Part shown: one piece after another, positions 41,415 to 50,331 of the stretch
Position numbering within the stretch: position 1 is the first letter of the stretch
Layout of the letters: each line of letters starts with the position of its first letter
DNA from: JBCBKP01 sp038521625
Lineage (GTDB): Bacteria > Planctomycetota > Phycisphaerae > Phycisphaerales > UBA1924
Direction of reading: 5' to 3'
NCBI GenBank assembly: GCA_038521625.1
Contig: JBCBKP010000018.1
Coordinates: 4,181 to 68,180 of the forward strand
DNA: 64,000 nt
The notes under the pieces: model-generated
Databases searched by the model: none
The model's input: only the letters and a program-made list of their open reading frames with translations
Told to the model about the DNA's origin: nothing
Made by a program: the position numbers and the translations under genes

Positions 41415-44400
41415 ATGCCCAGTGGCCCCGATGACAGCCCGAGCCCGAATCCGGTCCAGAGCGATGGTCGGCCGGGATTCGTCCATCTTCACCTGCACAG
41501 CGAGTACTCGCTGCTGGACGGCGGGAACCGGCTCGACAAGCTGATCGCCCGGGTGAAGGAGCTCGGGATGGACTCGGTGGCCGTGACCGACCACGGCAAC
41601 CTGCACGCGGCGGTGTCGTTCTACACGCAGGCGAAGGCGGCGGGGGTCAAGCCGATCCTGGGCTGCGAGGCGTACGTCGCCCCGGGCGACCGGCGCGACC
41701 GGACGTACACGGGCGTGGCGGACGGCGGGTACCACCTGGTGCTGCTGGCCGAGAACGAGACCGGCTGGCAGAACCTAATGCGGATGTGCTCGGAGGCGTA
41801 CCTCACGGGCTTCTACTTCAAGCCGCGGATGGACCGAGAGCTGCTGGAGGCGCACGGCGAGGGGCTGATCGCGATCAACGGCCACCTGGGCAGCGAGCTC
41901 GCGTTCCACCTCATGCGGTACGAGGAATCGAAGGAGGGCAAGCACTGGGACGCGGCGGTCGAGGTCTGCGAGTGGCATCGGAAGGTGTTCGCGCCGACCG
42001 AGGCCGGGCCGAGGTTCTTCGTGGAGCTGCAGCACCACGTGCTGGAGCAGATCTCGATCAACCCGCACCTGATCCGTTTGGCGCGCGAGCTCGATCTGCC
42101 GCTGGTGTGCGACAACGACAGCCACTTCCTGCTGGCCGAGGACCACGACGCGCACGACACGCTGATCTGTATCTCCACCGGCAAGCTGAAGGCGGATGAG
42201 AGCCGGATGAAGTACACGCCGGAGCTCTACGTGAAGAGCCCGGAGGAGATGCACGCGCTCTTCGGCACGCCCGAGTACAACAACGAGGCGTACGGCGACG
42301 CGGGGCGTGAGTCGCTGGAGAACACGGTCCGTATCGCCGACCGCTGCAACGTCGAGATGCCGACGGACGCGAACCACGCGCCGGTCGTGATCGTCGTCGC
42401 GCCGCCGGAAGATGAGCTGCCGGCGCACGACGAGGCGCGTTTCGGCGGCGACCTGACGGCCTGGTACAAGGCCTACTGCGCGCACTTCGAGCTCGAGGCG
42501 GCGTCGGACGACATGGACACCGGCGCGCTGAAGGAGGCCTGCGACCGGGCGCTGCGGATGCTCTGCGAGTCGGGCATGATCTGGCGGTACGGGCCGTCGA
42601 TCATGGAGGGGCGGCACGGGTACATCGAGGGCGTCGAGGGGACCGCGGACAGGCGGGAGGCCTGCCCGACCGACGAAGCCAAGGACACGTTCGACAAGTG
42701 GGCGCGGCTGAACCGCGAGCTGAAGATCCTCGCGGACAAGCTGATCAGCGCGTACTTCCTGATCGTCTGGGACTTCGTGAACTGGGGCCGCCAGGAGGGC
42801 ATCCCGGCGCTGGCGCGCGGCTCGGGCGTCGGCACGATGGTCGGGTACGTGCTGGGCCTCAGCAACGCCTGCCCGGTGCGCTACGGCCTGCTGTTCGAGC
42901 GGTTCACGGACCCCGACCGCGCCGAGTACCCGGATATCGATATCGACCTATGCCAGGACGGGCGCGGGCTCGTGATCGACTACGTGCGTCAGAAGTACGG
43001 GCACGTAGCGCAGATCATCACGTTCGGGACGCTGAAGGCGCGGGCCGCGATCCGCGACGTCGCGCGGGTGCACGAGCTGCCGCTGGGCGAGGCCGACAAG
43101 CTCGCCAAGCTCGTCCCCGACGAGCTGAAGATCACGCTCGACAAGGCGCTCAAGGACGAGCCCGAGCTGCAGGCGTGGTACGACCGCGACGAGCGGGTGA
43201 AGCGGATCATCGACGACGCCAGGGTGCTCGAGGGTCAGGCGCGACACGCGAGCGTGCACGCGGCGGGCGTGATCGTCGCGACGACGCCGCTGGCGGAGCT
43301 GGTGCCGCTGTACCGCCAGTCCGGCGGCGGCGAGGACGAGGTCATCACGCAGTGGGACGGCCCGACCTGCGAGAACATGGGCCTGCTCAAGATGGACTTC
43401 CTGGGCCTGCGCACGCTGTCGATCATCGAGCGCGCCAAGGCGCTGATCCGCGGAGGGCTCGACGACGACGCGGTCTACGCGGCCGTCGGGCGCACGCGGG
43501 GCGACGGCGGGCCCGACCCTCTGGATCTCGACCGGCTGACCTACGACGACCAGCGCGTTTTCGATATGTTCAAGCGGGGCGACACGACCGGCGTGTTCCA
43601 GTTCGAATCCGGCGGCATGCGCCGGCTGCTGAACGAGATGAAGCCCGACCGGCTCGAGGACCTGATCGCGGCCAACGCGCTGTTCCGCCCGGGCCCGATG
43701 GACCTGATCCCCGACTACAACCAGCGCAAGCACGGGCGCCAGGAGGTCCCGAAGGTCCACGAGATCGTCGACCGGTTCACCGAGCCGACCTACGGCGTGA
43801 TGGTGTACCAGGAGCAGGTGATGCAGATCGTGCACGAGCTGGGCGGCATCCCGCTGCGCCAGGCGTACACGCTCATCAAGGCGATCAGCAAGAAGAAGGC
43901 CAAGGTCATCGACGCCAACCGCCCGGTCTTCATCGAGGGCGCGGGCACGAAGGGGCTCGACAAGAAGGCGGCCGACGAGCTGTTCGAGCTGATCCTCAAG
44001 TTCGCCGGCTACGGCTTCAACAAGAGCCACTCGACCGGCTACGCGATCGTCGCGTACCAGACCGCCTACCTCAAGACGTTCTTCCCGGCGCAGTACATGG
44101 CGGCGTTCCTCAGCTTCGAGAGCCAGGCGCAGAAGGTCGCCGACTGGCTGCCGTACCTCGAGGACTGCAAGCGGACGGTCATCATCGATCCCGCGACCGG
44201 ACAGCAGATCAGGCGCGGCATCGAGGTGATGGCGCCCGAGGTGAACCTGTCCGAGGCCGACTTCAGCGTCGTCTTCGAGGAGGGCGAGCCGCGCGACGCC
44301 CAGCACGGGCACATCCGATTCGGGCTCAAGGCGATCAAGGGCGCCGGCGCCAAGGCGATCGATTCGATCGTCGGCGAGCGGGACGGCGGCCCGTACACCT

Positions 44401-45455
44401 CGCTGTTCGACTTCTGCGAGCGCGTGCCGCCGGGCACCGTCAACAAGGCGACGATCGAGGCGCTGATCAAGGCCGGGGCGTTCGACAGCGTGCACGGGCG
44501 CGAGAGACGCTCGGCGCTGGTCGGCACGATCGACGCGGCCGTCTCGGCCGGGCACAAGGCGGCAGAAGACAAGGCCGCCGGGCAGAACCAGCTGTTCGGC
44601 TTCGGCGGCGAAGACGAGTCGCCCGCGGCGACGGACCCGGCGACAAGCGAGGCCCCGCTCGCGGCCGTGCCGGCGTGGAGCGAGGCCGAGACGCTACGCC
44701 AGGAGAAGGACACGCTCGGCTTCTATGTCTCGAGCCACCCGCTCGAGGAGTGGTCGGACTGGACGCGCGTCTTCACGCGGCTCGACTGCGGCTCGCTGCG
44801 CGGCCTGCCGCAGGACAAGCCGGTGATCGTCGCGGCCATGATCCAGTCGGCGCGGGTGATCGTCTGCCGCAACGGGCGGTCGGCCGGGCAGAAGATGGCG
44901 ATCCTCACGGTCGAGGACGCGGTCAGCACGGCCGAGGCGGTCTGCTTCGCCGAGGTCTACGGGCGGTACAGCCATCTTCTCGAGGGCGACGAGGCGGGCG
45001 AGGCCAAGTTCGTCATGGGCCGGCTCGACCACAGCCGCGGCGACCCGCAGATCATCGTCGACCGCATCGTGCCCATCGAGGGGCGCCCGCTCGACGGCGG
45101 CACGCTGCTGGTCACGCTGCGCGCGTCGAGGCTGAACGGCGGGGCGGCCGAGCGCCTGGACCGGGTGCGCATGCTGCTCGACGACTTCACGTCGGAGACG
45201 GCCGAGGCCGGCAAGCCCGGCTCGCGGATGAAGCTCGAGGTCGAGGGCAAGCCGATCGCATACCACCTGCTGGTCGAGACCGACGACGCGTGGATCCGGC
45301 TCGAGCCGGAGAGCAAGGCCAGGGTGAAGCTCGAGTCCGACCTCGTGCGCGGGCTGGCGAACGTGCTCGGTCCGATGCCGGTCGAGCTCATCGGCGGCGT
45401 GTCGATCGACATGCAGAAGAAGGACCCGCGCGAGAAGTACCGCAAGCGCGCATGA
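41415..45455 (+). CDS. dnaE: DNA polymerase III alpha subunit
   Basis: 1346-residue replicative polymerase. The N-terminal PHP domain starts FVHLHLHSEYSLLDG and includes AVTDHGNLHAAV. The palm has ARGSGVGTMVGYVLGLSN, the catalytic Asp pair in YPDIDIDLCQDGR, and the fingers and tau-binding regions follow (GYGFNKSHSTGYAIVAYQTA). A C-terminal OB-fold comes at about residues 1110-1200. The usual DIDFC appears here as DIDLC, a mild change beside the catalytic Asp residues. The ATG at 41415 puts a ~20-residue Pro/Ser leader ahead of the PHP domain; earlier in-frame starts exist but add Cys/Arg-rich sequence. It stands alone, transcribed away from the small membrane-protein gene. Confidence 0.94.
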   Translation: MPSGPDDSPSPNPVQSDGRPGFVHLHLHSEYSLLDGGNRLDKLIARVKELGMDSVAVTDHGNLHAAVSFYTQAKAAGVKPILGCEAYVAPGDRRDRTYTGVADGGYHLVLLAENETGWQNLMRMCSEAYLTGFYFKPRMDRELLEAHGEGLIAINGHLGSELAFHLMRYEESKEGKHWDAAVEVCEWHRKVFAPTEAGPRFFVELQHHVLEQISINPHLIRLARELDLPLVCDNDSHFLLAEDHDAHDTLICISTGKLKADESRMKYTPELYVKSPEEMHALFGTPEYNNEAYGDAGRESLENTVRIADRCNVEMPTDANHAPVVIVVAPPEDELPAHDEARFGGDLTAWYKAYCAHFELEAASDDMDTGALKEACDRALRMLCESGMIWRYGPSIMEGRHGYIEGVEGTADRREACPTDEAKDTFDKWARLNRELKILADKLISAYFLIVWDFVNWGRQEGIPALARGSGVGTMVGYVLGLSNACPVRYGLLFERFTDPDRAEYPDIDIDLCQDGRGLVIDYVRQKYGHVAQIITFGTLKARAAIRDVARVHELPLGEADKLAKLVPDELKITLDKALKDEPELQAWYDRDERVKRIIDDARVLEGQARHASVHAAGVIVATTPLAELVPLYRQSGGGEDEVITQWDGPTCENMGLLKMDFLGLRTLSIIERAKALIRGGLDDDAVYAAVGRTRGDGGPDPLDLDRLTYDDQRVFDMFKRGDTTGVFQFESGGMRRLLNEMKPDRLEDLIAANALFRPGPMDLIPDYNQRKHGRQEVPKVHEIVDRFTEPTYGVMVYQEQVMQIVHELGGIPLRQAYTLIKAISKKKAKVIDANRPVFIEGAGTKGLDKKAADELFELILKFAGYGFNKSHSTGYAIVAYQTAYLKTFFPAQYMAAFLSFESQAQKVADWLPYLEDCKRTVIIDPATGQQIRRGIEVMAPEVNLSEADFSVVFEEGEPRDAQHGHIRFGLKAIKGAGAKAIDSIVGERDGGPYTSLFDFCERVPPGTVNKATIEALIKAGAFDSVHGRERRSALVGTIDAAVSAGHKAAEDKAAGQNQLFGFGGEDESPAATDPATSEAPLAAVPAWSEAETLRQEKDTLGFYVSSHPLEEWSDWTRVFTRLDCGSLRGLPQDKPVIVAAMIQSARVIVCRNGRSAGQKMAILTVEDAVSTAEAVCFAEVYGRYSHLLEGDEAGEAKFVMGRLDHSRGDPQIIVDRIVPIEGRPLDGGTLLVTLRASRLNGGAAERLDRVRMLLDDFTSETAEAGKPGSRMKLEVEGKPIAYHLLVETDDAWIRLEPESKARVKLESDLVRGLANVLGPMPVELIGGVSIDMQKKDPREKYRKRA

Positions 45456-45819
45456 GCGCGCGGCCTGCCTCCCGGGGTTTTGCCGGGCATTCTCGGTCGG
45501 GCTTTCTCGGGCGGACAGTTTCGGGCGGACAGTCTCGGACCGATTCCCGACAGCGGATCGGGGCTTCTGATGCCCGAGAGCATCGCTCCTGCTTTACGCT
45601 GAGAGCGGAGCGGGCGGTTGCCCGCGGCGCCGGGGGATCATCCATGAGCCATGCACCACGCGGCGGCGTGTCGCACGGGACGTGCGCGGCCCGCGTACTC
45701 GGGTCTCGAGACTGAGCCGAACAGAGCGACCGCGACGCGATCCACCGATCGTGCCGCGGTTTCGATCGCATCGGACGCGGGGCCGCCGATCGCGGCCTCG
45801 AGGGGCAAAGGGGATTCAG
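45456..45819. other. Intergenic region with 14-bp tandem repeat
   Basis: 364 bp without a convincing gene. A 14-bp unit TCGGGCGGACAGTT is repeated directly at 45507-45520 and 45521-45534. TTTACGCTGAGAGCGGAG near 45595 recalls the TTACGCTCTC...GGAGCAGAG leader block of the beta-helix genes at 2228 and 3474 and may be the promoter region of the next gene. AAAGGGG near 45808-45814 is its Shine-Dalgarno. Confidence 0.45.
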
Positions 45820-47322
45820 ATGAAGAGAGCACTGTGCACATTGGCCGCCGTCTCGTTCCTGGTCTCGCCGGCCGCCGGGCAGGTCAGCCCGCCATCGGGG
45901 GCGGTGTCGGACACGCAGGCGGTCCTGATCAACTCGCCGGGCTTCGTCATCAGCCAGCCGGGCTCGTACCGGGTGGCCCGGAACCTGTCGAGCGCGTCGA
46001 CGGTGTCGAATCTGATCACCGTCAACGCCTCGAACGTGACGATCGATCTCGGCGGGCACCTGCTATCCGGCGGCGGACGGGGCGTTGACATCGGCGGGGC
46101 CGTGAGCAATGTCGTCGTCCGCAACGGGACGTTCACCGGCCAGGCTGACAACGCGATCGAGGGCCCGAGCACCGGCGCGGGCAATCTGCTGATCGAGGAC
46201 GTCGTGGCCAGGGATCTAAACGGCGGTCTCTTCTGCTTCAGCACGCCGAACATGATCATCCGCGACGTGATCGTCTCGAACACGGCGGGCGCCGGGATCG
46301 CGGTCGGTGACGGGAGCATCCTCGAGCGCGTGACGATGTCCGACATCGGCGGCAACGGGATGAACGTCCAGGAGTTCGTCCAGGTCCGCAACGTAACCAT
46401 GCGCAACATCGGCGGCATCGGCATCCGCTCGGACGGCCGGCTCCACGCTGAGTCGGTGCTGATCGAGTCCACCGGGTCCGAGGGGATCGTCGGCGCGAGC
46501 ACGGCGTTCATCCGAGACTGCCATGTGCGCAACGCGGGCCGCTTCGCGCCGCCGACCCGCTCGGTCGCGGCGCCCTCGACCGACCCGCTCGCCGACGGCT
46601 CCGGATGGCCGGAGCCCGTCGACGACGTCGTGCCCGGCCCGTTCGTCAGCGAGGAAGGGCTGGTCTACTACGAGGCGGGCGACGCCACCCGCAGCGCGAC
46701 CGACGGCGAGGACGGCATCCGCGTCGGGATCGACTCGCTGGTCATCGACTGCAGCGTCGTGCTCAGCACGGAGGACGGGATCGCGCTCGGCACCGGCTCG
46801 AAGGCGACCGGCTGCAGCTCGAGCGACAACAGCGGCGCCGGCTTCATCGCGCTGAACAACGCGAAGTTCGAGGACTGCCAGGCCTACTCGAACACGGGCG
46901 CCGGCTTCTCGATCGGCAGCGACGGCGATGTCCGTTCCTGCAACGCGAGCTCGAATACGGGCGCCGGCTACCTCTTCAGCCTCGACGGGCTCGTCGCCGA
47001 TTCGACCGCCAACAACAACAGCGGCGGCGGCGTGATCGTCGGCGACGACGGCACGGTCGAGCGCTGCAAGATCGAGAACAACAGCACCTTCGGGATCGAC
47101 GTGAACGGCACGGGCTGCCGGATCGACTCGAACCATCTCGCGATCAACCTCGGCAACGGCATCCAGCTCGATTCGAGCAGTAACCTCGTCGTCCGCAACT
47201 TCCTCGAGAACGACAACATCTTCAACACCCCTGGGCAGAACAACGTGATCGGCCAGATCATCACGACCAACCCGGCGACGCTGACCAGCAGCACCGGCGC
47301 GTGGGCCAACTTCCAGTTCTGA
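45820..47322 (+). CDS. Exported right-handed beta-helix repeat protein
   Basis: 500 residues. Signal peptide MKRALCTLAAVSFLVSPAAG, tag VSPPSGAVSDTQ, a block INSPGFVISQPGSYRVARNL matching NPGSYYLTADL of the 3474 protein, then more than ten beta-helix coils (GNGMNVQEFVQVRNVTMRNI; NTGAGFSIGSDGDVRSCNAS). It ends with STGAWANFQF, the same WANF ending as the 3474 protein. A ~50-residue loop (APPTRSVAAPSTDPLADGSG and following) interrupts the coils. An in-frame upstream start at 45682 is rejected because AAAGGGG lies 6-7 nt before the ATG at 45820, where the signal peptide begins. Likely a cell-surface or secreted carbohydrate-binding protein; ligand unknown. Confidence 0.85.
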   Translation: MKRALCTLAAVSFLVSPAAGQVSPPSGAVSDTQAVLINSPGFVISQPGSYRVARNLSSASTVSNLITVNASNVTIDLGGHLLSGGGRGVDIGGAVSNVVVRNGTFTGQADNAIEGPSTGAGNLLIEDVVARDLNGGLFCFSTPNMIIRDVIVSNTAGAGIAVGDGSILERVTMSDIGGNGMNVQEFVQVRNVTMRNIGGIGIRSDGRLHAESVLIESTGSEGIVGASTAFIRDCHVRNAGRFAPPTRSVAAPSTDPLADGSGWPEPVDDVVPGPFVSEEGLVYYEAGDATRSATDGEDGIRVGIDSLVIDCSVVLSTEDGIALGTGSKATGCSSSDNSGAGFIALNNAKFEDCQAYSNTGAGFSIGSDGDVRSCNASSNTGAGYLFSLDGLVADSTANNNSGGGVIVGDDGTVERCKIENNSTFGIDVNGTGCRIDSNHLAINLGNGIQLDSSSNLVVRNFLENDNIFNTPGQNNVIGQIITTNPATLTSSTGAWANFQF

Positions 47323-47338
47323 TCAGCGATCATCTCGT

Positions 47339-47360
47339 CGCCCGCGCCAGCGCGCGGGCG
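47339..47360. terminator. GC-rich hairpin between convergent genes
   Basis: Perfect 9-bp stem CGCCCGCGC / GCGCGGGCG with loop CAGC, 17 nt after the beta-helix stop and 5 nt beyond the ubiX stop. No T-run on either side, so termination ability is uncertain. Confidence 0.4.
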
Positions 47361-47365
47361 GCGTG

Positions 47366-48064
47366 TTACGCCGAGCCGTGGTGATCGGCCCAGCGGGTCT
47401 TCAGATCGTGCCCGCACCCGAGCAGGTCGAGGACCTTGCCGACCGTGAAGTCCACGATCTCCGCGACCGTCGTCGGCAGCAGATAAAACCCCGGGTTCGG
47501 GCTGCAGAGGATCGCCCCGGCGAGCGAGAGCCGGTGCATGTTCTCGATGTCGATGTGGTTCAGCGGCATCTCGCGGTGCCCGATGATTAGCGGGCGCCGC
47601 TCCTTGAGCGTGACCATCGCCGCGCGGCTGAGCAGGTTCGAGCCGGCGCCGGTCGCGATCGCGCCGAGGCTCGTCGAGCTGCACGGCATCACCGCCATGC
47701 CGTCGTGCAGGAAGCTCCCGCTGGCGATCACCGCGCCGACGTCCTTGTTCGGATGCGCGATGAACCGCGACGCGTAGACCTCGCTGGCCCGGGCGAGGTT
47801 CGGGCAGATCTGCTCGACCGAGACCTTGCGGATGCCCGCCTCGTCGAACATCAGCCGCTGGCCGTACTCGCTGACCACGCAGTGGACCGTGTGCCCGCCG
47901 AGCAGCAGCTGCTCGAGCAGGCGGATCGCGTAGGGCGCCCCGCTCGCGCCGCTGACACCCAGCACGAAGACCTTGCCCGAATCCGCCGGCGGCTCGGCGG
48001 GCGGCTCGGCGCGGACGATCATCTTCTCGATCGCCGCGGCGGCTCTGTCGGGGGCGTCAGCCAT
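47366..48064 (-). CDS. ubiX: Flavin prenyltransferase UbiX
   Basis: 232 residues. It makes prenylated FMN, the cofactor of UbiD-type decarboxylases. FVLGVSGASGAPYAIRLLEQ is the N-terminal FMN-binding loop; GSFLHDGMAVMPCSSTSLGA and REMPLNHIDIENMHRLSLAG are the standard core. It has a ~30-residue N-terminal extension. Together with the UbiA-type prenyltransferase at 36819 it fits a quinone biosynthesis pathway; no ubiD is in the window. A TAGGGT element lies 5 nt before the ATG and pyrB is divergent. Confidence 0.9.
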   Translation of the reverse strand: MADAPDRAAAAIEKMIVRAEPPAEPPADSGKVFVLGVSGASGAPYAIRLLEQLLLGGHTVHCVVSEYGQRLMFDEAGIRKVSVEQICPNLARASEVYASRFIAHPNKDVGAVIASGSFLHDGMAVMPCSSTSLGAIATGAGSNLLSRAAMVTLKERRPLIIGHREMPLNHIDIENMHRLSLAGAILCSPNPGFYLLPTTVAEIVDFTVGKVLDLLGCGHDLKTRWADHHGSA

Positions 48065-48069
48065 GGTGA

Positions 48070-48075
48070 ACCCTA
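48070..48075 (-). promoter_or_regulatory. Candidate -10 element of ubiX
   Basis: TAGGGT on the minus strand with 5 nt before the ubiX ATG; no Shine-Dalgarno. Confidence 0.35.
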
Positions 48076-48151
48076 TTCGGCCGATCCGGGCCCGCCGATG
48101 CGGATTCGGTGTCCCGGCCGCGGGACCACCCTGCAGATCGGGTGCTTCGGA

Positions 48152-48157
48152 TAGAAT
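48152..48157 (+). promoter_or_regulatory. Candidate -10 element of pyrB
   Basis: TAGAAT ending 8 nt before the ATG at 48166, the closest match to the -10 consensus among the short-leader set. Confidence 0.45.
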
Positions 48158-48165
48158 GGCCTTTG

Positions 48166-49164
48166 ATGGCAGACACCGCGGCCCCCCGCCAGCTCGACGG
48201 GCACCTGTTGTCCCTCGCCGGCCTGAGCGCCGACACGCTGCGATCGCTGCTGACCGACGCCAGGGAGTTCGCCGACGCGACCGAGCCGCCGCCGAGCCTG
48301 GCGGGACGGACGGTCGCCCTGCTCTTCCTTGAGGACTCGACCCGCACCCGCAGCAGCTTCCGCCTGGCCGCCGAGCGGCTCGGCGCCCGCGCGGTCGACC
48401 TGACCGGGGTCGGCAGCTCGGTGAGCAAGGGCGAGTCGCTGATCGACACGGCGCGCACGATCGAGGCGATGGGCATCGACGCGATGGCCGTCCGCACCAA
48501 GGAGGCGTGCGGGCCGGCGGTCGTCGCCGAGGGCTCGGCCTGCCCGGTCATCAACGCGGGCGACGGGCGGCACGAGCACCCGACACAGGGGCTGCTCGAC
48601 GCCCTGACGCTCGCGCGGGCGCTCGGGCGTGATCGGGACTTCGACCTGACCGGGCTGCGGATCGCGGTCGTCGGCGATCTCGGCGCCAGCCGCGTCTTCC
48701 GGTCCGACGTCTCGATCTTCACGGCGCTCGGCGCCGAGGTGATCGCGGTCGGGCCGACGGCGCTGGCCCCGGGGTCGCTTGAGCGGCTCGGATGCCGCGT
48801 CGAGCGCGACCTGGACGCGGTGATCCCCGAGATCGACGCGGTCCAGATGCTCCGCGTGCAGTTCGAGCGCCACGGCGGGACGGCGATCGCCTCGCGCCGC
48901 CAGTACCGGGGACGGTTCGGACTCACGCGCGAGCGCGGGCGTGCCATGAAGGACGGCGCGGTGGTCATGCACCCCGGGCCGATGAACCGCGGCCTCGAGA
49001 TCGACCACGAGGTCGCCGAGGGCGGGCCCGACCTGCCGCGACCGCTGATCCTCGAGCAGGTCACCAACGGCGTGTTCGTCCGCATGGCGGTGCTGAACAC
49101 GCTCGTCAACGGCCCGCTCGTCGCGAACACGAAGCCGGCCGGCACGGCTAACCTCGCCCCGTGA
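48166..49164 (+). CDS. pyrB: Aspartate carbamoyltransferase catalytic subunit
   Basis: 332 residues. It joins carbamoyl phosphate to aspartate, the committed step of pyrimidine synthesis. The carbamoyl-phosphate loop is FLEDSTRTRSSF, the mobile loop SVSKGESLIDT, then GDGRHEHPTQGLLDALTL and the C-terminal VVMHPGPMNRGLEID. The ATG at 48166 follows a TAGAAT box by 8 nt; an in-frame start at 48109 would include non-family sequence. The gmk gene overlaps its stop by 4 nt, so the two nucleotide genes form an operon. Confidence 0.93.
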   Translation: MADTAAPRQLDGHLLSLAGLSADTLRSLLTDAREFADATEPPPSLAGRTVALLFLEDSTRTRSSFRLAAERLGARAVDLTGVGSSVSKGESLIDTARTIEAMGIDAMAVRTKEACGPAVVAEGSACPVINAGDGRHEHPTQGLLDALTLARALGRDRDFDLTGLRIAVVGDLGASRVFRSDVSIFTALGAEVIAVGPTALAPGSLERLGCRVERDLDAVIPEIDAVQMLRVQFERHGGTAIASRRQYRGRFGLTRERGRAMKDGAVVMHPGPMNRGLEIDHEVAEGGPDLPRPLILEQVTNGVFVRMAVLNTLVNGPLVANTKPAGTANLAP

Positions 49165-49781
49165 GTCACGAACCGACCGCCGACGACCGCCACCGCCTCC
49201 CCACCGACACCGACGACGGCCTGCTGCTCGTGATCTCCGGGCCCTCGGGCGTCGGCAAGACGACGATCACGCGCGGCGTCGAGCGTGCGATCACCGACTC
49301 GGTCTTCTCGGTGAGCATGACGACGCGCCCGAAGACCGCGAAAGACGTCGAGGGCGTCGACTACCGCTTCGTCGGCGAGCGTGAGTTCGAGACGATCGAG
49401 TCCGAGGGCGGGCTGCTCGAGTCGGCGACGGTCTACGGCAACCGCTACGGCACGCCCAGGGCCTGGGTGGACGAGCAACTCGAGCGCGGGCGTGTCGTGA
49501 TCCTCGAGATCGACGTGCAGGGCGCGAAGCAAGTCAAGGCGAAGGTTCCCGAAGCATTCTGCATGTTCATCATGCCGCCGAGCGAGTCGGTGCTGCTGGA
49601 GCGTCTGCGCGGTCGCAAGCGCGAGGCCGAAGACGTGATCCAGCGTCGGTTCGCCGAGGCGCAGCGTGAGATCGCGGCGGCGGAGGCGGCCGGGATCTAC
49701 GACGTCTTCGTGGTCAACGACGACCTCGACCGCGCGATCCCCGAGGCGATCGCGGCGGTCGAGTCGCGGCGGCGGGGATGA
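49161..49781 (+). CDS. gmk: Guanylate kinase
   Basis: 206 residues. It phosphorylates GMP to GDP. P-loop ISGPSGVGKTTITR, GMP-binding SVSMTTRPKTAKDVEGVDYR, ESATVYGNRYGTPRAWVDEQ, and the lid region FIMPPSESVLLERLRGRKRE. GTG start overlapping the pyrB stop (GTGA), giving translational coupling. The ~18-residue N-terminal extension before the P-loop strand is slightly long. It converges on the SnoaL-like gene, 10 bp away. Confidence 0.93.
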   Translation: MSHEPTADDRHRLPTDTDDGLLLVISGPSGVGKTTITRGVERAITDSVFSVSMTTRPKTAKDVEGVDYRFVGEREFETIESEGGLLESATVYGNRYGTPRAWVDEQLERGRVVILEIDVQGAKQVKAKVPEAFCMFIMPPSESVLLERLRGRKREAEDVIQRRFAEAQREIAAAEAAGIYDVFVVNDDLDRAIPEAIAAVESRRRG

Positions 49782-49791
49782 GCCCCCGGCC

Positions 49792-50175
49792 TCAGACCGG
49801 CTGCATCTCGCCGGTCAGGAACTCCTCGCGCACGACCTTGCCGTCCTTGACCTCGTAGACGCCGACCTCGGTCATCTTCATCCGAGGCCACGAGCCGTCC
49901 TTGGGCTCGACGTCCATCGAGAACTTGATGCTGAACGAGTCCTTGCCGACGTACATCTCGTCGGCCGAGCCCGAATGCATCGTCACGCTCTCGAACCACT
50001 CCTTGTGCTTCTTCTTGAGCTCGTCGAGGCCCGACCACGATCGGCCATCCGACTCGACCGACACGATGTCGGAGCTGAAGTACTTGTCCCACAGCGGCTG
50101 GTCCGACTCGACGCCGCTGTTGGTGTGCTCGACGAACGCCTTGGCCATCTTGTGAAGCTCGGTCTCTTGCTGCAT
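49792..50175 (-). CDS. SnoaL/NTF2-like small protein
   Basis: 127 residues. An N-terminal helix (ELHKMAKAFVEHTNSGVESD) leads into an NTF2-like cone with DIVSVESDGRSWSGLDELKK, a central FSIKFSMDVEPKDG strand and the closing VGVYEVKDGKVVREEF. The VYEVKDGKIVREEFF-type end is typical of SnoaL-like proteins annotated as having possible isomerase or ligand-binding roles. Low Arg and high Lys content compared with its neighbours hints at acquisition. GGAGG lies 8 nt before the ATG. It is divergent from the ArsR gene and shares its regulatory region. Confidence 0.75.
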   Translation of the reverse strand: MQQETELHKMAKAFVEHTNSGVESDQPLWDKYFSSDIVSVESDGRSWSGLDELKKKHKEWFESVTMHSGSADEMYVGKDSFSIKFSMDVEPKDGSWPRMKMTEVGVYEVKDGKVVREEFLTGEMQPV

Positions 50176-50243
50176 CGCCGTTCCTCCCGTGTGATCGGGC
50201 CCAAGATACCGATTGAAACCCGGATATCAAGCCCAAATACCCT

Positions 50244-50280
50244 ATTTCGATCCGAAAAATCCTTCGCCGATCGACGAAAT
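50244..50280. promoter_or_regulatory. Upstream ATTTCG/CGAAAT half-sites in divergent region
   Basis: ATTTCG at 50244-50249 and CGAAAT at 50275-50280 repeat the half-sites of the operator at the ArsR start; an imperfect CGAAAAAT is at 50253. They lie between the divergent SnoaL-like and ArsR genes in an unusually AT-rich stretch. Confidence 0.4.
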
Positions 50281-50307
50281 ATAACTGGACCCGATCGCCG
50301 GATCCAG

Positions 50308-50313
50308 TATCAT
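50308..50313 (+). promoter_or_regulatory. Candidate -10 element of the ArsR-type gene
   Basis: TATCAT ending 8 nt before the ATG at 50322; it abuts the operator, so repressor binding would block transcription. Confidence 0.4.
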
Positions 50314-50331
50314 TTCGTCATATGGCGAAAT
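50312..50331 (+). promoter_or_regulatory. Inverted-repeat operator spanning the ArsR start codon
   Basis: ATTTCG-8 nt-CGAAAT, a perfect inverted repeat that contains the ATG at 50322-50324 in its spacer. Its position argues for autorepression of the ArsR-AHSA1 operon. Confidence 0.5.
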
